DNA of 64,000 bases from Marinobacter sp. Lineage in GTDB: Bacteria; Pseudomonadota; Gammaproteobacteria; Pseudomonadales; Oleiphilaceae. The notes beneath the pieces are model-generated. The model was given only the letters and a program-made list of their open reading frames with translations. It did no database searches and had not been told where the DNA came from. Within the stretch, counting starts at the first letter, position 1. Each line of letters starts with the position of its first letter. The stretch is taken from NCBI GenBank assembly GCA_030149475.1, contig JASBRL010000050.1:1-64000 (forward strand), written 5' to 3'. The position numbers were made by a program, and so were the translations under genes. This document shows, one piece after another, positions 17,811-26,637 of this stretch.

Positions 17811-18754
17811 TCGAACTGAAGGGAGTCAGCAGGCGTTTTGGCGAGGTCCTGGCGGTGAACGCTATCAGCCTTGTGGTAGAGACCGGCGAGGTCTGCGTGC
17901 TGGTGGGCAGTTCCGGCTGTGGCAAGTCCACCACGCTGCGGATGATTAATCGCCTGCTGCCCAGCACCGCCGGTGAAATCCTGGTGGACGGCAAGAATGT
18001 TTGCGATACCGATCTGCAGACCTTGCGGCTCAACATGGGCTACGTCATTCAGGGCACCGGACTGTTCCCGCACTGGACAGTGGCGCGCAACATCGGCCTG
18101 GTCCCCGGGTTGTTGAAGTGGCCGGAGGCACGGATTCGTGAGCGTGTCGACGAGCTGTTGCAGTTGTTGGGGCTGGATCAGGAAGGGTTCGTCGACAAAT
18201 ACCCGCATCAGCTATCCGGTGGCCAGGCCCAGCGCGTCGGCGTTGCCCGGGCGCTGGCGGCGGACCCGAATATTCTGCTGATGGACGAGCCGTTCGGCGC
18301 GCTTGATGCGATCACCCGTGAGACTCTGCAGAATGAAATGCTGCGGATCAAACAGCAACTGGGTAAGACCACAGTGTTCGTGACCCACGACATCGACGAG
18401 GCGTTGCGGCTGGCGGACCGTATTGCGGTGATGGACCAGGGCCGGCTGATCCAGTACGACGCCCCGGAGGCTATCCTTCGGCGGCCCGCGTCGCTGTTCG
18501 TGGAGACCCTGGTCGGCAGTCAGGACCGCGGGCTAAAAATGACCGGTCTGCAGCGGGTAGGTGACGCCATGCAGCGCCATCTGCATCCGCGCCCCCGGGA
18601 TCTGGACAAGCCCGGGGTGCGGGAGCACGAGACCCTTCGTCAGGCCCTGTCGCTGATGCTCTGGCAGGGCACCGAATCGCTGCCGGTGATGGATGAAGAC
18701 GGTGCGGAGATCGGTATCATCAGTCGGGCGCAGATCTGGGCGGGAGGCCATTGA
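17807..18754 (+). CDS. yehX: Osmoprotectant ABC transporter ATPase (YehX-like)
   Basis: The 315-residue ATPase has Walker A GSSGCGKS (34-41), signature LSGGQ (136-140), Walker B ILLMDEP (156-162) and the switch histidine in VTHD. The C-terminal 80 residues beyond the nucleotide-binding domain resemble the CBS-like regulatory tail of OpuA/OpuC-type ATPases, shown by a short conserved TESLPVMDEDG stretch. The 4-bp overlaps with both permease genes indicate one coupled operon. It powers uptake of a quaternary-amine-type solute. Confidence 0.92.
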   Translation: MIELKGVSRRFGEVLAVNAISLVVETGEVCVLVGSSGCGKSTTLRMINRLLPSTAGEILVDGKNVCDTDLQTLRLNMGYVIQGTGLFPHWTVARNIGLVPGLLKWPEARIRERVDELLQLLGLDQEGFVDKYPHQLSGGQAQRVGVARALAADPNILLMDEPFGALDAITRETLQNEMLRIKQQLGKTTVFVTHDIDEALRLADRIAVMDQGRLIQYDAPEAILRRPASLFVETLVGSQDRGLKMTGLQRVGDAMQRHLHPRPRDLDKPGVREHETLRQALSLMLWQGTESLPVMDEDGAEIGIISRAQIWAGGH

Positions 18755-19491
18755 TGGCGATCTGGCGTGCGCCTCTGACCTGGCTGGTAATCCTGCTGGC
18801 CAGTGCCGGATTGATGCCGGACCTGATGCCGGTGCTGTTTCCGGGGCAAGCGTCGCTGGTGTACCAGCGCGACAGTTTTCTGTGGTTATTGCAGCATCAT
18901 GTCATGCTGGTTGCCGCCTCGGCGTCGGTGGGCACATTGCTGGCGATCGCCGGTGGCATTATGGTGACCCGGCCCTGGGGCCGTGATTTCTTGCCCCTGG
19001 TCAGCCAGATTGCGTCCATCGGCCAGACCGTTCCACCGGTAGCCGTGCTGGCCCTGGCGGTGCCGGTGCTGGGCTTTGGCGATGGGCCCACCGTAATGGC
19101 GCTGTTGTTGTATGGCCTGCTGCCGGTTTTGCGCAATACGCTGGCGGGGCTGGATAGCATACCTGCTGCGGTGACCGAGGCGGCTCGCGGCATGGGCATG
19201 TCATCAGCGCAGGTACTGATAAAGACGGAGCTGCCCCTGGCAGGGCGGGTGATTCTGGCGGGTATCCGCACCTCGGTGACCATCAATATTGCCACGGCTG
19301 CGATTGGCTCCACCATCGGCGCGCGGACACTTGGGGATCCGGTCATAGCCGGGCTGGTCAACGGCAATACCGCTTACGTACTGGAAGGCGCGGTGCTGAT
19401 CGGCCTGCTGGCTATCACCACCGACAGCCTGTTTGAAGCGTTGGAACGGTTCTGGGCGCGCCGATTTTCCGCCACACCGGGTACCGTCTGA
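18751..19491 (+). CDS. yehW: Osmoprotectant ABC permease (YehW-like)
   Basis: The 246-residue permease has six hydrophobic helices and the coupling motif EAARGMGMSSAQVLIKTELPLA. Its length and lack of an N-terminal extension fit YehW. It ends the four-gene operon and converges on the thiopurine methyltransferase gene, with only 10 bp between their stops. No separate terminator hairpin was seen. Confidence 0.9.
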   Translation: MMAIWRAPLTWLVILLASAGLMPDLMPVLFPGQASLVYQRDSFLWLLQHHVMLVAASASVGTLLAIAGGIMVTRPWGRDFLPLVSQIASIGQTVPPVAVLALAVPVLGFGDGPTVMALLLYGLLPVLRNTLAGLDSIPAAVTEAARGMGMSSAQVLIKTELPLAGRVILAGIRTSVTINIATAAIGSTIGARTLGDPVIAGLVNGNTAYVLEGAVLIGLLAITTDSLFEALERFWARRFSATPGTV

Positions 19492-19501
19492 CGTTGGGGG
19501 T

Positions 19502-20176
19502 TCAGTCCGACCGGTTCCCGGCCCTGCGCCGCAGCCGGAACACGCTTTCGGTGGCCTCGCTCAAGCCTTTACGGCGGGCGAAGGGGTGGTCTTTGGCGAG
19601 CGTGTTGGTCAGCACATGCTCGATGTCGTAGTTCGGTTCGTAAAGCTGATAGACCTCCTTATCGCTGACGTTAAAGGGTGGCCCCTTCATTTCGCCGGTG
19701 CGGTAGTCGAGTGTGATCAGCAGTATCGATGCCTGATCTGGCAGGACGGCATTGAGGTGCGTCACATAATCGGCCCGCATGGATGGGGGCAGGGCGATCA
19801 GCGCGGCCCGGTCATAGACCAGTCTGACGTGACGGAGGTCATCCGGCACCAGTTGGAAGAAATCGCCGCACCAGAGTTCCAGGTTGTCGTGGCTAAAGCG
19901 AGTGAAGGGCTGACCGGGATGCACCTGGGCCCTGGTCTCGCCCTCTGCAAAGAAGTCCTTGCAGGCGATTTCACTGAGTTCGACGCCAATAACCGGATGG
20001 CCCTGGTCGTGGAGCCACCAGAGGTCTTTGGCTTTGCCGCAAAGCGGCACCAGAACGGTTTCATGACCCCGGTCGGTGAGCTCGCTCCAGTGATCGTGAA
20101 GGTAGCGATTAACCGACCCTTCGTGAAAGCCCGTTTCCTGTCGGGCCCAGCGGGTATGCCAGAATTGGTGATCCAT
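19502..20176 (-). CDS. tpm: Thiopurine S-methyltransferase
   Basis: The 224-residue protein has the bacterial TPMT signature (FWHTRWARQETGFHEG near the start, VLVPLCGKAKDLWWL, GVELSE). It is a SAM-dependent enzyme that methylates thiopurines and, in bacteria, selenium and tellurium compounds. The ATG at 20176 is used instead of 20257, because the track's first 27 residues are low-quality and AGGGAG lies at the right distance from this ATG. It is a single gene, convergent with yehW. A link to the metal/metalloid efflux genes upstream is possible but not shown. Confidence 0.9.
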   Translation of the reverse strand: MDHQFWHTRWARQETGFHEGSVNRYLHDHWSELTDRGHETVLVPLCGKAKDLWWLHDQGHPVIGVELSEIACKDFFAEGETRAQVHPGQPFTRFSHDNLELWCGDFFQLVPDDLRHVRLVYDRAALIALPPSMRADYVTHLNAVLPDQASILLITLDYRTGEMKGPPFNVSDKEVYQLYEPNYDIEHVLTNTLAKDHPFARRKGLSEATESVFRLRRRAGNRSD

Positions 20177-20357
20177 TATATGCTTGCTCCCTGGTTGGTG
20201 TGGGGCAAAAATTGCCGGTGGGGCCAGCGGACCATTGCGCGGCCCGGGTCGACTCATCTGCCATCAGTCAGGCGCCTCAACACCACCGGCGCCTGCAAAT
20301 CTGTCAGCGGACTGACGCTCCCCTGACTCTACAACAATTGCGAGACGGAGTGTTGCC

Positions 20358-21320
20358 ATGAAAGCGGTATTTCTGGATGCAAGCACGCTCGGTGCCGACG
20401 TGGACCTTGGTCCCATTGAGGCGGCCAGCGGCGAACTGGTCAGGCACGAGCAGACTGCTCCGGGGCAGGTGGCTGAGCGGCTGGCCGGATTTGACACGGT
20501 GCTGGTGAACAAGGTGGTGCTGACCCGTGAGCACTTCGAGGCGTGCCCGGAGCTGACCTGCATTGCGGTCGTCGCCACCGGGGTAAACAACGTCGACCTG
20601 GAAGCCGCCCGGGATCACAACATCCGTGTTATGAACGTTATCAACTATGGCCGCTCCACGGTGGCTCAGCATACGCTGGCCCTGATGCTGGCGCTGGCCA
20701 CCCGGTTGCCGGATTACATGCGGGATGTGCAGGCCGGCCAATGGGGGCGCAGTGACCAGTTCTGCCTGATGGGACACCCGATCATGGAGCTGGAGGGCCG
20801 GACTCTGGGCATTGTCGGTTATGGTGATCTGGGGCAGGGCGTTGCGGAGCGGGCCCGGGCCTTCGGGATGAACATCGTACTGGCGGCCCGTCCGGGACAG
20901 GCGACTGACCCGGTGGACGGCTACCCCCGGCTACCCCTTGCGGAGTTGTTGCCGCGGGTCGATGTGCTGTCGCTGCACTGTCTGCTGACCGAGCAGACCC
21001 GCAACCTGATTGGCGCCACCGAGTTGGCGAGCATGAAGCGGGATGCCCTGCTGATCAATACCAGTCGGGGTGGTCTGGTGGATGAACAGGCACTCGCGGA
21101 CGCCCTGCGAAATGGAACGCTCGGCGGAGCCGGTTTTGACGTGCTCACCGAAGAGCCGCCCCGTCAGGGTAACCCGCTGTTGGCGGAAGACATTCCCAAT
21201 CTGATTGTGACGCCGCATTCGGCCTGGGCCAGTCGCGAGGCCCGTCAGCGCATTGTGGGTATCACCGCTGCCAATTTGCACGATTTCCAGACTGGTTCGC
21301 TGACCCGCTGGGTGGTTTGA
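20358..21320 (+). CDS. D-2-hydroxyacid dehydrogenase (glycerate/hydroxypyruvate reductase-like)
   Basis: The 320-residue NAD-dependent enzyme has the Rossmann motif GYGDLGQGVAERARAFG and the second signature LINTSRGGLVDEQAL. Catalytic Arg, Glu and His are supported by LHCLLT, EEPP and TPHSAW. Best family guess is hydroxypyruvate/glyoxylate reductase (HprA type), but the substrate is uncertain. Its stop lies 4 bp before a GTG start of the lipoprotein gene, so the two are probably co-transcribed, although no shared pathway is evident. Confidence 0.88.
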   Translation: MKAVFLDASTLGADVDLGPIEAASGELVRHEQTAPGQVAERLAGFDTVLVNKVVLTREHFEACPELTCIAVVATGVNNVDLEAARDHNIRVMNVINYGRSTVAQHTLALMLALATRLPDYMRDVQAGQWGRSDQFCLMGHPIMELEGRTLGIVGYGDLGQGVAERARAFGMNIVLAARPGQATDPVDGYPRLPLAELLPRVDVLSLHCLLTEQTRNLIGATELASMKRDALLINTSRGGLVDEQALADALRNGTLGGAGFDVLTEEPPRQGNPLLAEDIPNLIVTPHSAWASREARQRIVGITAANLHDFQTGSLTRWVV

Positions 21321-21324
21321 TCTG

Positions 21325-22818
21325 GTGCGCATCGCCCGTTTTATCATGTTGCTCGCTGTGCTGCTGCTGACCGGTTGTGCCGCGTTTGAACAGCGCAGTG
21401 AAATGAGCCGGTTTAACAGCGCTTATCAACAGGGCCGGTATGACCAGGCAGTGCAGACGATGGCGACGGAGGATAGCGACACCGCCAAGGCCGGTGATCA
21501 AGTGCTCGAAAACCTGCATCTGGGCGAAGCCTACCGGCTGTCTGGGCAATTTGCACAGTCGGTCAGCCGTTATGATCAGGCTGAAGCCGGCATGAAATAC
21601 CTCGACACCGAAAGCCTGGTGTCCTCCGCCGGGGAGGGTGTGTTGTCAGTACTGGTCAATGACTCGGTCCGTCAGTATCACGCGCTGATGTCGGAGGCGG
21701 TGCTGGTCAACACCTACAAGGCTCTGGATTTTCTGTGCCTGGGTGATACTGCAAACGCCCGGGTTGAACTCAATCGCGCCGACGACCGTACCCGTCGGGC
21801 AGTGAACTTTTTTGCAGACGAAATTCGCGCCCGGAAAGCGCAGGTCCGTGAGGACGACCGCGCCAGTGCACGCCTGGTGAGTGATAATCTGTCCAGCCCG
21901 GGCGTGCAGTCAGCGTTACAGGAACAATACGGCAATCCGGCCAACTGGCAGGTTTATTCTTCGTTTATTCTGCCATTCAGTACCTGGCTTCATGGGCTTT
22001 ATTTTCTCGCCAACGCAACCGGTCCGTCAGATTATGAACGGGCCCGCACCTCGCTGACCCGGGTTGCCGATATGATGCCCGGCAATCCGGCGCTGGCAGC
22101 CGATGCCAGACTGGCGCAAGACCTCGCAGATGGTCGGGCAAACGCCGGTCGCGACGAGGGCCGGGTCTGGGTGGTGTATGAAAACGGCCTCGGGCCGGTG
22201 CTGCAGGAGGTCCGTGTCGGGGTGCCATTAATCCTCCACGAGGGCCGCGTGCAGGCGCCCGCCTACTTTGGCCTTGCGCTGCCCCGTTACGTCGATCGAA
22301 GGGCTGTGCCGGGCGCACTGACGGCGACGGCCAGCGATGGTACCCGGGTGGAGACCCGGACGGTAGCGACCATGGGGCGGGTGGTCCGGACTGAAATGCA
22401 GGAGCGTTTCCCCGGTATTCTGATTCGCGCCATTGCCTCGGCCCTGATCAAGGCTATGGTGCAGGGTGAGGCTGCCGATAAATTCGGTGCGGCCGGGCAA
22501 CTGGCCACCATGATTTACGCCATTGCCACGACCCAGGCGGATGTCAGGAGCTGGCAGGCCACTCCCGATCACTGGTCAGTGGCACGGCTCGACCGTCCGG
22601 CGGACGGCCAGTTGAGCCTCGGCAACAGCGTATCCGGATACCTTGGATCGCTCCAGTTGCCCGATTGGCCGTATACTCTGGTGTACGTGAAGCAGCCAAC
22701 TGTCACCGCCCCGGCAACGGTGATGGTGATGGATCTGCAGGGATCGGCGCCTGCGAGGTTGCGGGTGATGGGCGGGCACGGTGTTGCGGCGTCACCGGCC
22801 ACGACGACTCAAAAATGA
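21325..22818 (+). CDS. COG3014 family envelope lipoprotein
   Basis: The 497-residue protein starts with a lipoprotein signal (IMLLAVLLLTGCAA, lipobox LTGC). It is rich in alpha-helical, tetratricopeptide-like segments in the N-terminal half (NSAYQQGRYDQAVQTM, LHLGEAYRLSGQFAQSV). The family is known mainly by its constant neighbourhood with YcfL and LpoB, as here. That points to a role with the outer-membrane activators of PBP1b, but no function is established. The GTG start has a GGTGG-like site close upstream and overlaps no gene. Confidence 0.8.
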   Translation: MRIARFIMLLAVLLLTGCAAFEQRSEMSRFNSAYQQGRYDQAVQTMATEDSDTAKAGDQVLENLHLGEAYRLSGQFAQSVSRYDQAEAGMKYLDTESLVSSAGEGVLSVLVNDSVRQYHALMSEAVLVNTYKALDFLCLGDTANARVELNRADDRTRRAVNFFADEIRARKAQVREDDRASARLVSDNLSSPGVQSALQEQYGNPANWQVYSSFILPFSTWLHGLYFLANATGPSDYERARTSLTRVADMMPGNPALAADARLAQDLADGRANAGRDEGRVWVVYENGLGPVLQEVRVGVPLILHEGRVQAPAYFGLALPRYVDRRAVPGALTATASDGTRVETRTVATMGRVVRTEMQERFPGILIRAIASALIKAMVQGEAADKFGAAGQLATMIYAIATTQADVRSWQATPDHWSVARLDRPADGQLSLGNSVSGYLGSLQLPDWPYTLVYVKQPTVTAPATVMVMDLQGSAPARLRVMGGHGVAASPATTTQK

Positions 22819-22831
22819 AAAGGAGAGTGTT

Positions 22832-23236
22832 ATGCGTAAACAAATGGCAGTGTTGTCTCTGGTCATGGCTGGCCTGATGGCTGCCTGCGCGCCACTGCAA
22901 CCCACGGATGGCACACGCACGGAACCCCGTCAGCAGCTCAGAGTTGACGCTGATGTGCTCTACACCATGTCGGTGACCGAACTGGTGCATACCCGTATTG
23001 AGCAGGCCTCAGGTGATTCTCTCCTGAAAATCCAGTTTGCGATAAAGGCCCGCGATACCTCCGACTTCGAGTGGCAGGTAACCTGGTTCAATGCCGACGG
23101 CATTGTGGTTCCTTCCATCGCAGCGGGTTATCGTCGTGCCCATGTTGTCCGCGGCCAGGTCCGGTATTTTAGCGCAATCGCGCCCAGTACCGACGTGGTC
23201 GATTTCCAGCTGCACCTGCGTGAAAAAAGAGAGTGA
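22832..23236 (+). CDS. ycfL: YcfL family lipoprotein (DUF1425)
   Basis: The 134-residue product has a lipoprotein signal (MAGLMAACAP; lipobox MAAC) and the DUF1425 beta-sandwich-like body (FAIKARDTSDFEWQVTWFNADG). The ATG at 22832 is used instead of the track's 22781, because AGGAGAG precedes it. It lies between COG3014 and lpoB with spacings of 13 and 4 bp, so it is in one operon. The function of YcfL is unknown; its position with lpoB is conserved in gammaproteobacteria. Confidence 0.88.
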   Translation: MRKQMAVLSLVMAGLMAACAPLQPTDGTRTEPRQQLRVDADVLYTMSVTELVHTRIEQASGDSLLKIQFAIKARDTSDFEWQVTWFNADGIVVPSIAAGYRRAHVVRGQVRYFSAIAPSTDVVDFQLHLREKRE

Positions 23237-23240
23237 TTGT

Positions 23241-23849
23241 ATGAGAGCTATCAAGACAACCCTGACCGCTACCCTGGTTTCACTGCTGGTTGCCGGCTGT
23301 GCCGCCCCCGTCCGTTATGTAGACCCGGCTGCTGATGAGGGTGCGGTGGCACTGACCCTCGACTATCGGGATTTTGAGCATGCCGCCACTGCGACCGTTG
23401 AAGACATGCTCGCCAGCGGGGCCGTCGACAACCCGTCCGGCAAGCGTTACGTCATGGTAGTCAGCCGTATTACCAATGACACCATGCAGCGCATTGATAC
23501 GGATCAGTTGATCAAGAAAATCCGTGTGGCGCTGTTGCGCTCCGGCAAGGTGGTGACCACCACGGCCGTGGGCCTGAACGGCGCCGAAGATGAAATGACG
23601 AGCAAGGCCCGTGAGCTTCGCAAATCCGACGAATTCGACCAGTCGGGGGTCGCCAGGAAAGGCACCTTACAGGCGCCGGACCTGAGCCTGTCGGGCAAGA
23701 TTATACAGCGTAATCACCAACTCGATGGCGAGCAGCAGGTGGAGTATTACATACAACTGACTCTCACCGACCTCACCAGTGGCCTTGCCACCTGGGAAGG
23801 CGAGACCCAGATCATCAAGCGGGGTCCTGACGATACGGTTGCCTGGTAA
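23241..23849 (+). CDS. lpoB: Penicillin-binding protein activator LpoB
   Basis: The 202-residue outer-membrane lipoprotein has a signal with lipobox VAGC and the LpoB body, including KRYVMVVSRITNDTMQRIDTDQL and the closing strand DLTSGLATWEGETQIIKR. LpoB activates PBP1b during peptidoglycan synthesis. The start at 23241 is preferred over the track start at 23091, which reads through ycfL. No PBP1b gene is in the window. The body is short relative to E. coli LpoB, because it lacks most of the disordered proline-rich linker. Confidence 0.88.
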   Translation: MRAIKTTLTATLVSLLVAGCAAPVRYVDPAADEGAVALTLDYRDFEHAATATVEDMLASGAVDNPSGKRYVMVVSRITNDTMQRIDTDQLIKKIRVALLRSGKVVTTTAVGLNGAEDEMTSKARELRKSDEFDQSGVARKGTLQAPDLSLSGKIIQRNHQLDGEQQVEYYIQLTLTDLTSGLATWEGETQIIKRGPDDTVAW

Positions 23850-23969
23850 GCCCGCCGGTCAGCCATTCAGACGTCCCGTCCGGACGCCCGGGCAAGACAG
23901 GCGGAATGCGCCATGCCGGACGATAACCCATGAGAGCTCTTCAGGGCTCCGGAACAGACAGGATGCGCT

Positions 23970-25304
23970 GTGGCTTCAATCCAACTGAAAGATCGCCTGC
24001 AATCGGTTGAAAACTGGATACTGGCCAATCCGGCCCCCCCTAGGCACTGGCCCTGGACCTGGCTGTATACCTCCGGGCGGACTGCCTACGCGCTGGTTCG
24101 CGATGTGCTCAATGGCAATCTGACCCTGCATGCCATGAGTCTGGTGTATACCACCTTGCTGAGCATTGTACCGTTGCTGGCGCTGAGCTTTTCGGTGCTC
24201 AAGGCGATGGGAGTGCATCAGCGAATCGAGCCCTTTCTGTACCAGTTCTTCCGGCCGATGGGGCCGCAGGGCGTAGAACTGGCCAATCAGATCCTGGGTT
24301 TTGTGGACAACATGAAGGTGGGGGTTCTGGGGTCCCTGGGGCTGGGCCTGCTGGTTTACACGGTGGTTTCGCTGGTGCAGAAGATCGAACGCTCGTTCAA
24401 TATGATCTGGCGCGTCCCGCAGATGCGATCCCTGGCCCAGCGTTTCAGCAACTACCTCAGTGTTATCATGGTCGGGCCGTTGCTGATGGTCTCGGCGATT
24501 GGTATCAGTGCCACCATTCTCTCTTCGGATATCGTCCAGGCTATGATTTCCATTGAACCGTTCGGTTCGGTGATCCTTCTGCTCAGTCGGTCAACGCCGT
24601 TTCTCCTGGTTGTCGGCGCGTTTACGTTTGTCTATGTGTTTATGCCCAATACCCGGGTCAAACTGAGGTATGCTTTCGTGGGCGGTCTCATCGCGGGGGT
24701 TTCCTGGCAGGCCGGCAGCCTGCTGTTTGCGTCGTTCGTCGCGGGCTCCTCAAAATACGCTGCCATTTACTCCAGCTTCGCCATTGGTATTACGCTGCTG
24801 ATCTGGGTGTATCTGAACTGGATGATCCTGTTGCTGGGTGCCAGCATTGTGTTCTATCTGCAAAACCCCGGCTCCGTGGCCAAGCGTCACCGGGTACGAT
24901 TGTCGCCGGAACTGCAGGAACAGGTGGCACTGGTGCTGATGTGGCTGGTGTGTCGCCCGTTCAGTCAAGGTCAGGCCGCGCCCCAGCAGGAAGCGCTGGA
25001 ACAGGCTTTGCGGGTGCCGGGCGAGGTCACCCGGCAAATCAGCGACAAACTGATCCGGGGCGGCCTGCTGCAGTTGGCGGGCGGCAACGGCGATCTGCTG
25101 GTGCCGGGCAGGGCACTCGAACTGATCCGGGTGCGCGATGTACTTCAGATGGTTCGCCAGGATGAAGATGGCCTGGTCCGGCGTTTGCCCGGTATATTGC
25201 CGCCAGACCTGCTTGAGCATGGCATGGCGGACGGTGAACGCACGATTGCCGAGTTGCTGCACGATCAGCGCGGGCACTCCGGGGCGGGTGGTGCCGCCGG
25301 TTAA
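23970..25304 (+). CDS. YihY/virulence factor BrkB family membrane protein
   Basis: The 444-residue protein has an N-terminal membrane domain with six hydrophobic helices and the family motifs TLLSIVPLLALSFSVL and YSSFAIGITLLIWVYLNWMILLLGA. A cytoplasmic C-terminal region of about 140 residues follows, which may contain a winged-helix fold (EVTRQISDKLIRGGLLQLAGG). The family was once called ribonuclease BN in error; no nuclease motif is visible. The start is GTG with AGGA upstream. Function is not known; a membrane transport or envelope role is usually suggested. Confidence 0.88.
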   Translation: MASIQLKDRLQSVENWILANPAPPRHWPWTWLYTSGRTAYALVRDVLNGNLTLHAMSLVYTTLLSIVPLLALSFSVLKAMGVHQRIEPFLYQFFRPMGPQGVELANQILGFVDNMKVGVLGSLGLGLLVYTVVSLVQKIERSFNMIWRVPQMRSLAQRFSNYLSVIMVGPLLMVSAIGISATILSSDIVQAMISIEPFGSVILLLSRSTPFLLVVGAFTFVYVFMPNTRVKLRYAFVGGLIAGVSWQAGSLLFASFVAGSSKYAAIYSSFAIGITLLIWVYLNWMILLLGASIVFYLQNPGSVAKRHRVRLSPELQEQVALVLMWLVCRPFSQGQAAPQQEALEQALRVPGEVTRQISDKLIRGGLLQLAGGNGDLLVPGRALELIRVRDVLQMVRQDEDGLVRRLPGILPPDLLEHGMADGERTIAELLHDQRGHSGAGGAAG

Positions 25305-25327
25305 TGCGCACCATCCCTCAACACGTG

Positions 25328-25360
25328 CAGAATCGTCAATAGACCTAATCAGAGGTTCCC
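25328..25360. repeat. Dispersed 33-bp repeat, copy 2
   Basis: It matches 106-138 at 30 of 33 positions, same orientation. The repeat contains the stop codon and the last codons of the HDOD gene on the minus strand. Confidence 0.7.
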
Positions 25361-26365
25361 CAGAAGGTGGCCCCGGACGATGGCGAACTGGCGCTCGTCA
25401 AGCCGTAGCAGTTTGCGCAGGTCCTCTTCGGCCAGATTGCGCTGGTGTGATTGTCGGAGCACTTCGCGCGTGCCCAGAATGATGCCGTCGTTGAGTGGTG
25501 TGTGATCCGCACGCGGTGCCGGGCGCTCGGCCGAGAACAGATGGGCGTGATAGCGTGGTGGCAGGTTCCAGTCTTCGGCCAGCAGTTGCGCGGTGCTCCA
25601 GTCGAATTGTTCCAGTGCCTGGCGGACCACCTGGGGCTCCACCTCAACCCCCGGTATCTGCCCCCGATATATTCTCTGAACTTCTCGCCGCAGGGTCATG
25701 TAGGCAAGTGCCGGAAGTAGCGCGACCATGAAGAACGTGCTGGCGTCACCTCCCTGCACCCGGGCAATCTGCTCGGCGGCACGGGCGCAGGCCATACCCC
25801 AACGCCAGACGCGCTGGGCGAACAGCGCCTCATTGCTGTTGCGGGCAGCCAGCATCGGGCGCAATATCGTCGCCGATATGACGCTGCGGATGCCGTCCAT
25901 GCCCAGCAGGAAGATGGCCTGGTCCACTGACTCGATGACCTGTTCATTGGGCCTGAAATACGAGCTGTTGGCGACGGCCAGAATCTGGCCGGTCAGGGCC
26001 GGATCCCGCAGGATGATCCGGGTGAGGTCGTGGCGTCCAGTGGTCTCGTCGGACAAGGCCCGAATCAAGGTGGGCAGCGTCAGCGGCTGGCGTGGTATCT
26101 CTTCAAGCCTGCCCGTTCTGATGCGTTGGGCCAGTTCTGTCAGGACCCGGTCCGAGTTCGCGCTGGCTTGTCCCAACCGGGATGGCGTAGCGCTGAGCAG
26201 CCAAGAGAACAGGTTTTCCTCGAGCTTGTGCAGCGCCAGCCGGGTGTCGGGTTCGTCAGCCCCGATCGAAGCAGCCGGGTTGAGCAGACGAGCGTTACGA
26301 GCCGGTGAAGCTGCTATTTTACCGGATAAAAACAGACTCGTTAACCAGGAAAGCAGGTGTGGCAT
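25349..26365 (-). CDS. HDOD domain protein
   Basis: The 338-residue protein carries an HDOD domain from about residue 95 to 285 (LPTLIRALSDETTGRHDLTRIILRDPALTGQILAVANS in part; QAIFLLGMDGIRSVISATIL). HDOD proteins are non-enzymatic relatives of HD phosphohydrolases and act in signalling; the HD metal residues are not conserved here. The ATG at 26365, behind GGAAGGGG, is preferred to 26440. The last codons and the stop come from a repeat also found at 106-138, so the C-terminus may have been changed by a mobile element. No signalling output domain is present. Confidence 0.85.
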   Translation of the reverse strand: MPHLLSWLTSLFLSGKIAASPARNARLLNPAASIGADEPDTRLALHKLEENLFSWLLSATPSRLGQASANSDRVLTELAQRIRTGRLEEIPRQPLTLPTLIRALSDETTGRHDLTRIILRDPALTGQILAVANSSYFRPNEQVIESVDQAIFLLGMDGIRSVISATILRPMLAARNSNEALFAQRVWRWGMACARAAEQIARVQGGDASTFFMVALLPALAYMTLRREVQRIYRGQIPGVEVEPQVVRQALEQFDWSTAQLLAEDWNLPPRYHAHLFSAERPAPRADHTPLNDGIILGTREVLRQSHQRNLAEEDLRKLLRLDERQFAIVRGHLLGNL

Positions 26366-26637
26366 CCTATGCCCCTTCCGTGAATAGGCTTGCAGTGGTT
26401 GCGCTTCCTCAAGGCAAGAGTATAGAACGACTACAGGCAAATTGCGTTGGAACCGGCTGGAATCAAACGGTATTTTCCGGGGTTGACATGGTCACTGAAC
26501 AGGTCGTTGCAAAACAGGGCGGATCGGGGACGACGCAGCGCGTGCGTACAGGCACTGACAGCGTGTTTTTCAGGATCTGCCTTTTTATAACATACTGATT
26601 AATTATCATATTTGCTTTTTGTTGGCGATCACTTGCA

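Noticed and set aside
23970-25304. Ribonuclease BN annotation for the YihY/BrkB protein
   Set aside because: The protein is a membrane protein of the YihY family; no nuclease motif is present, and the RNase BN name was an old misassignment.
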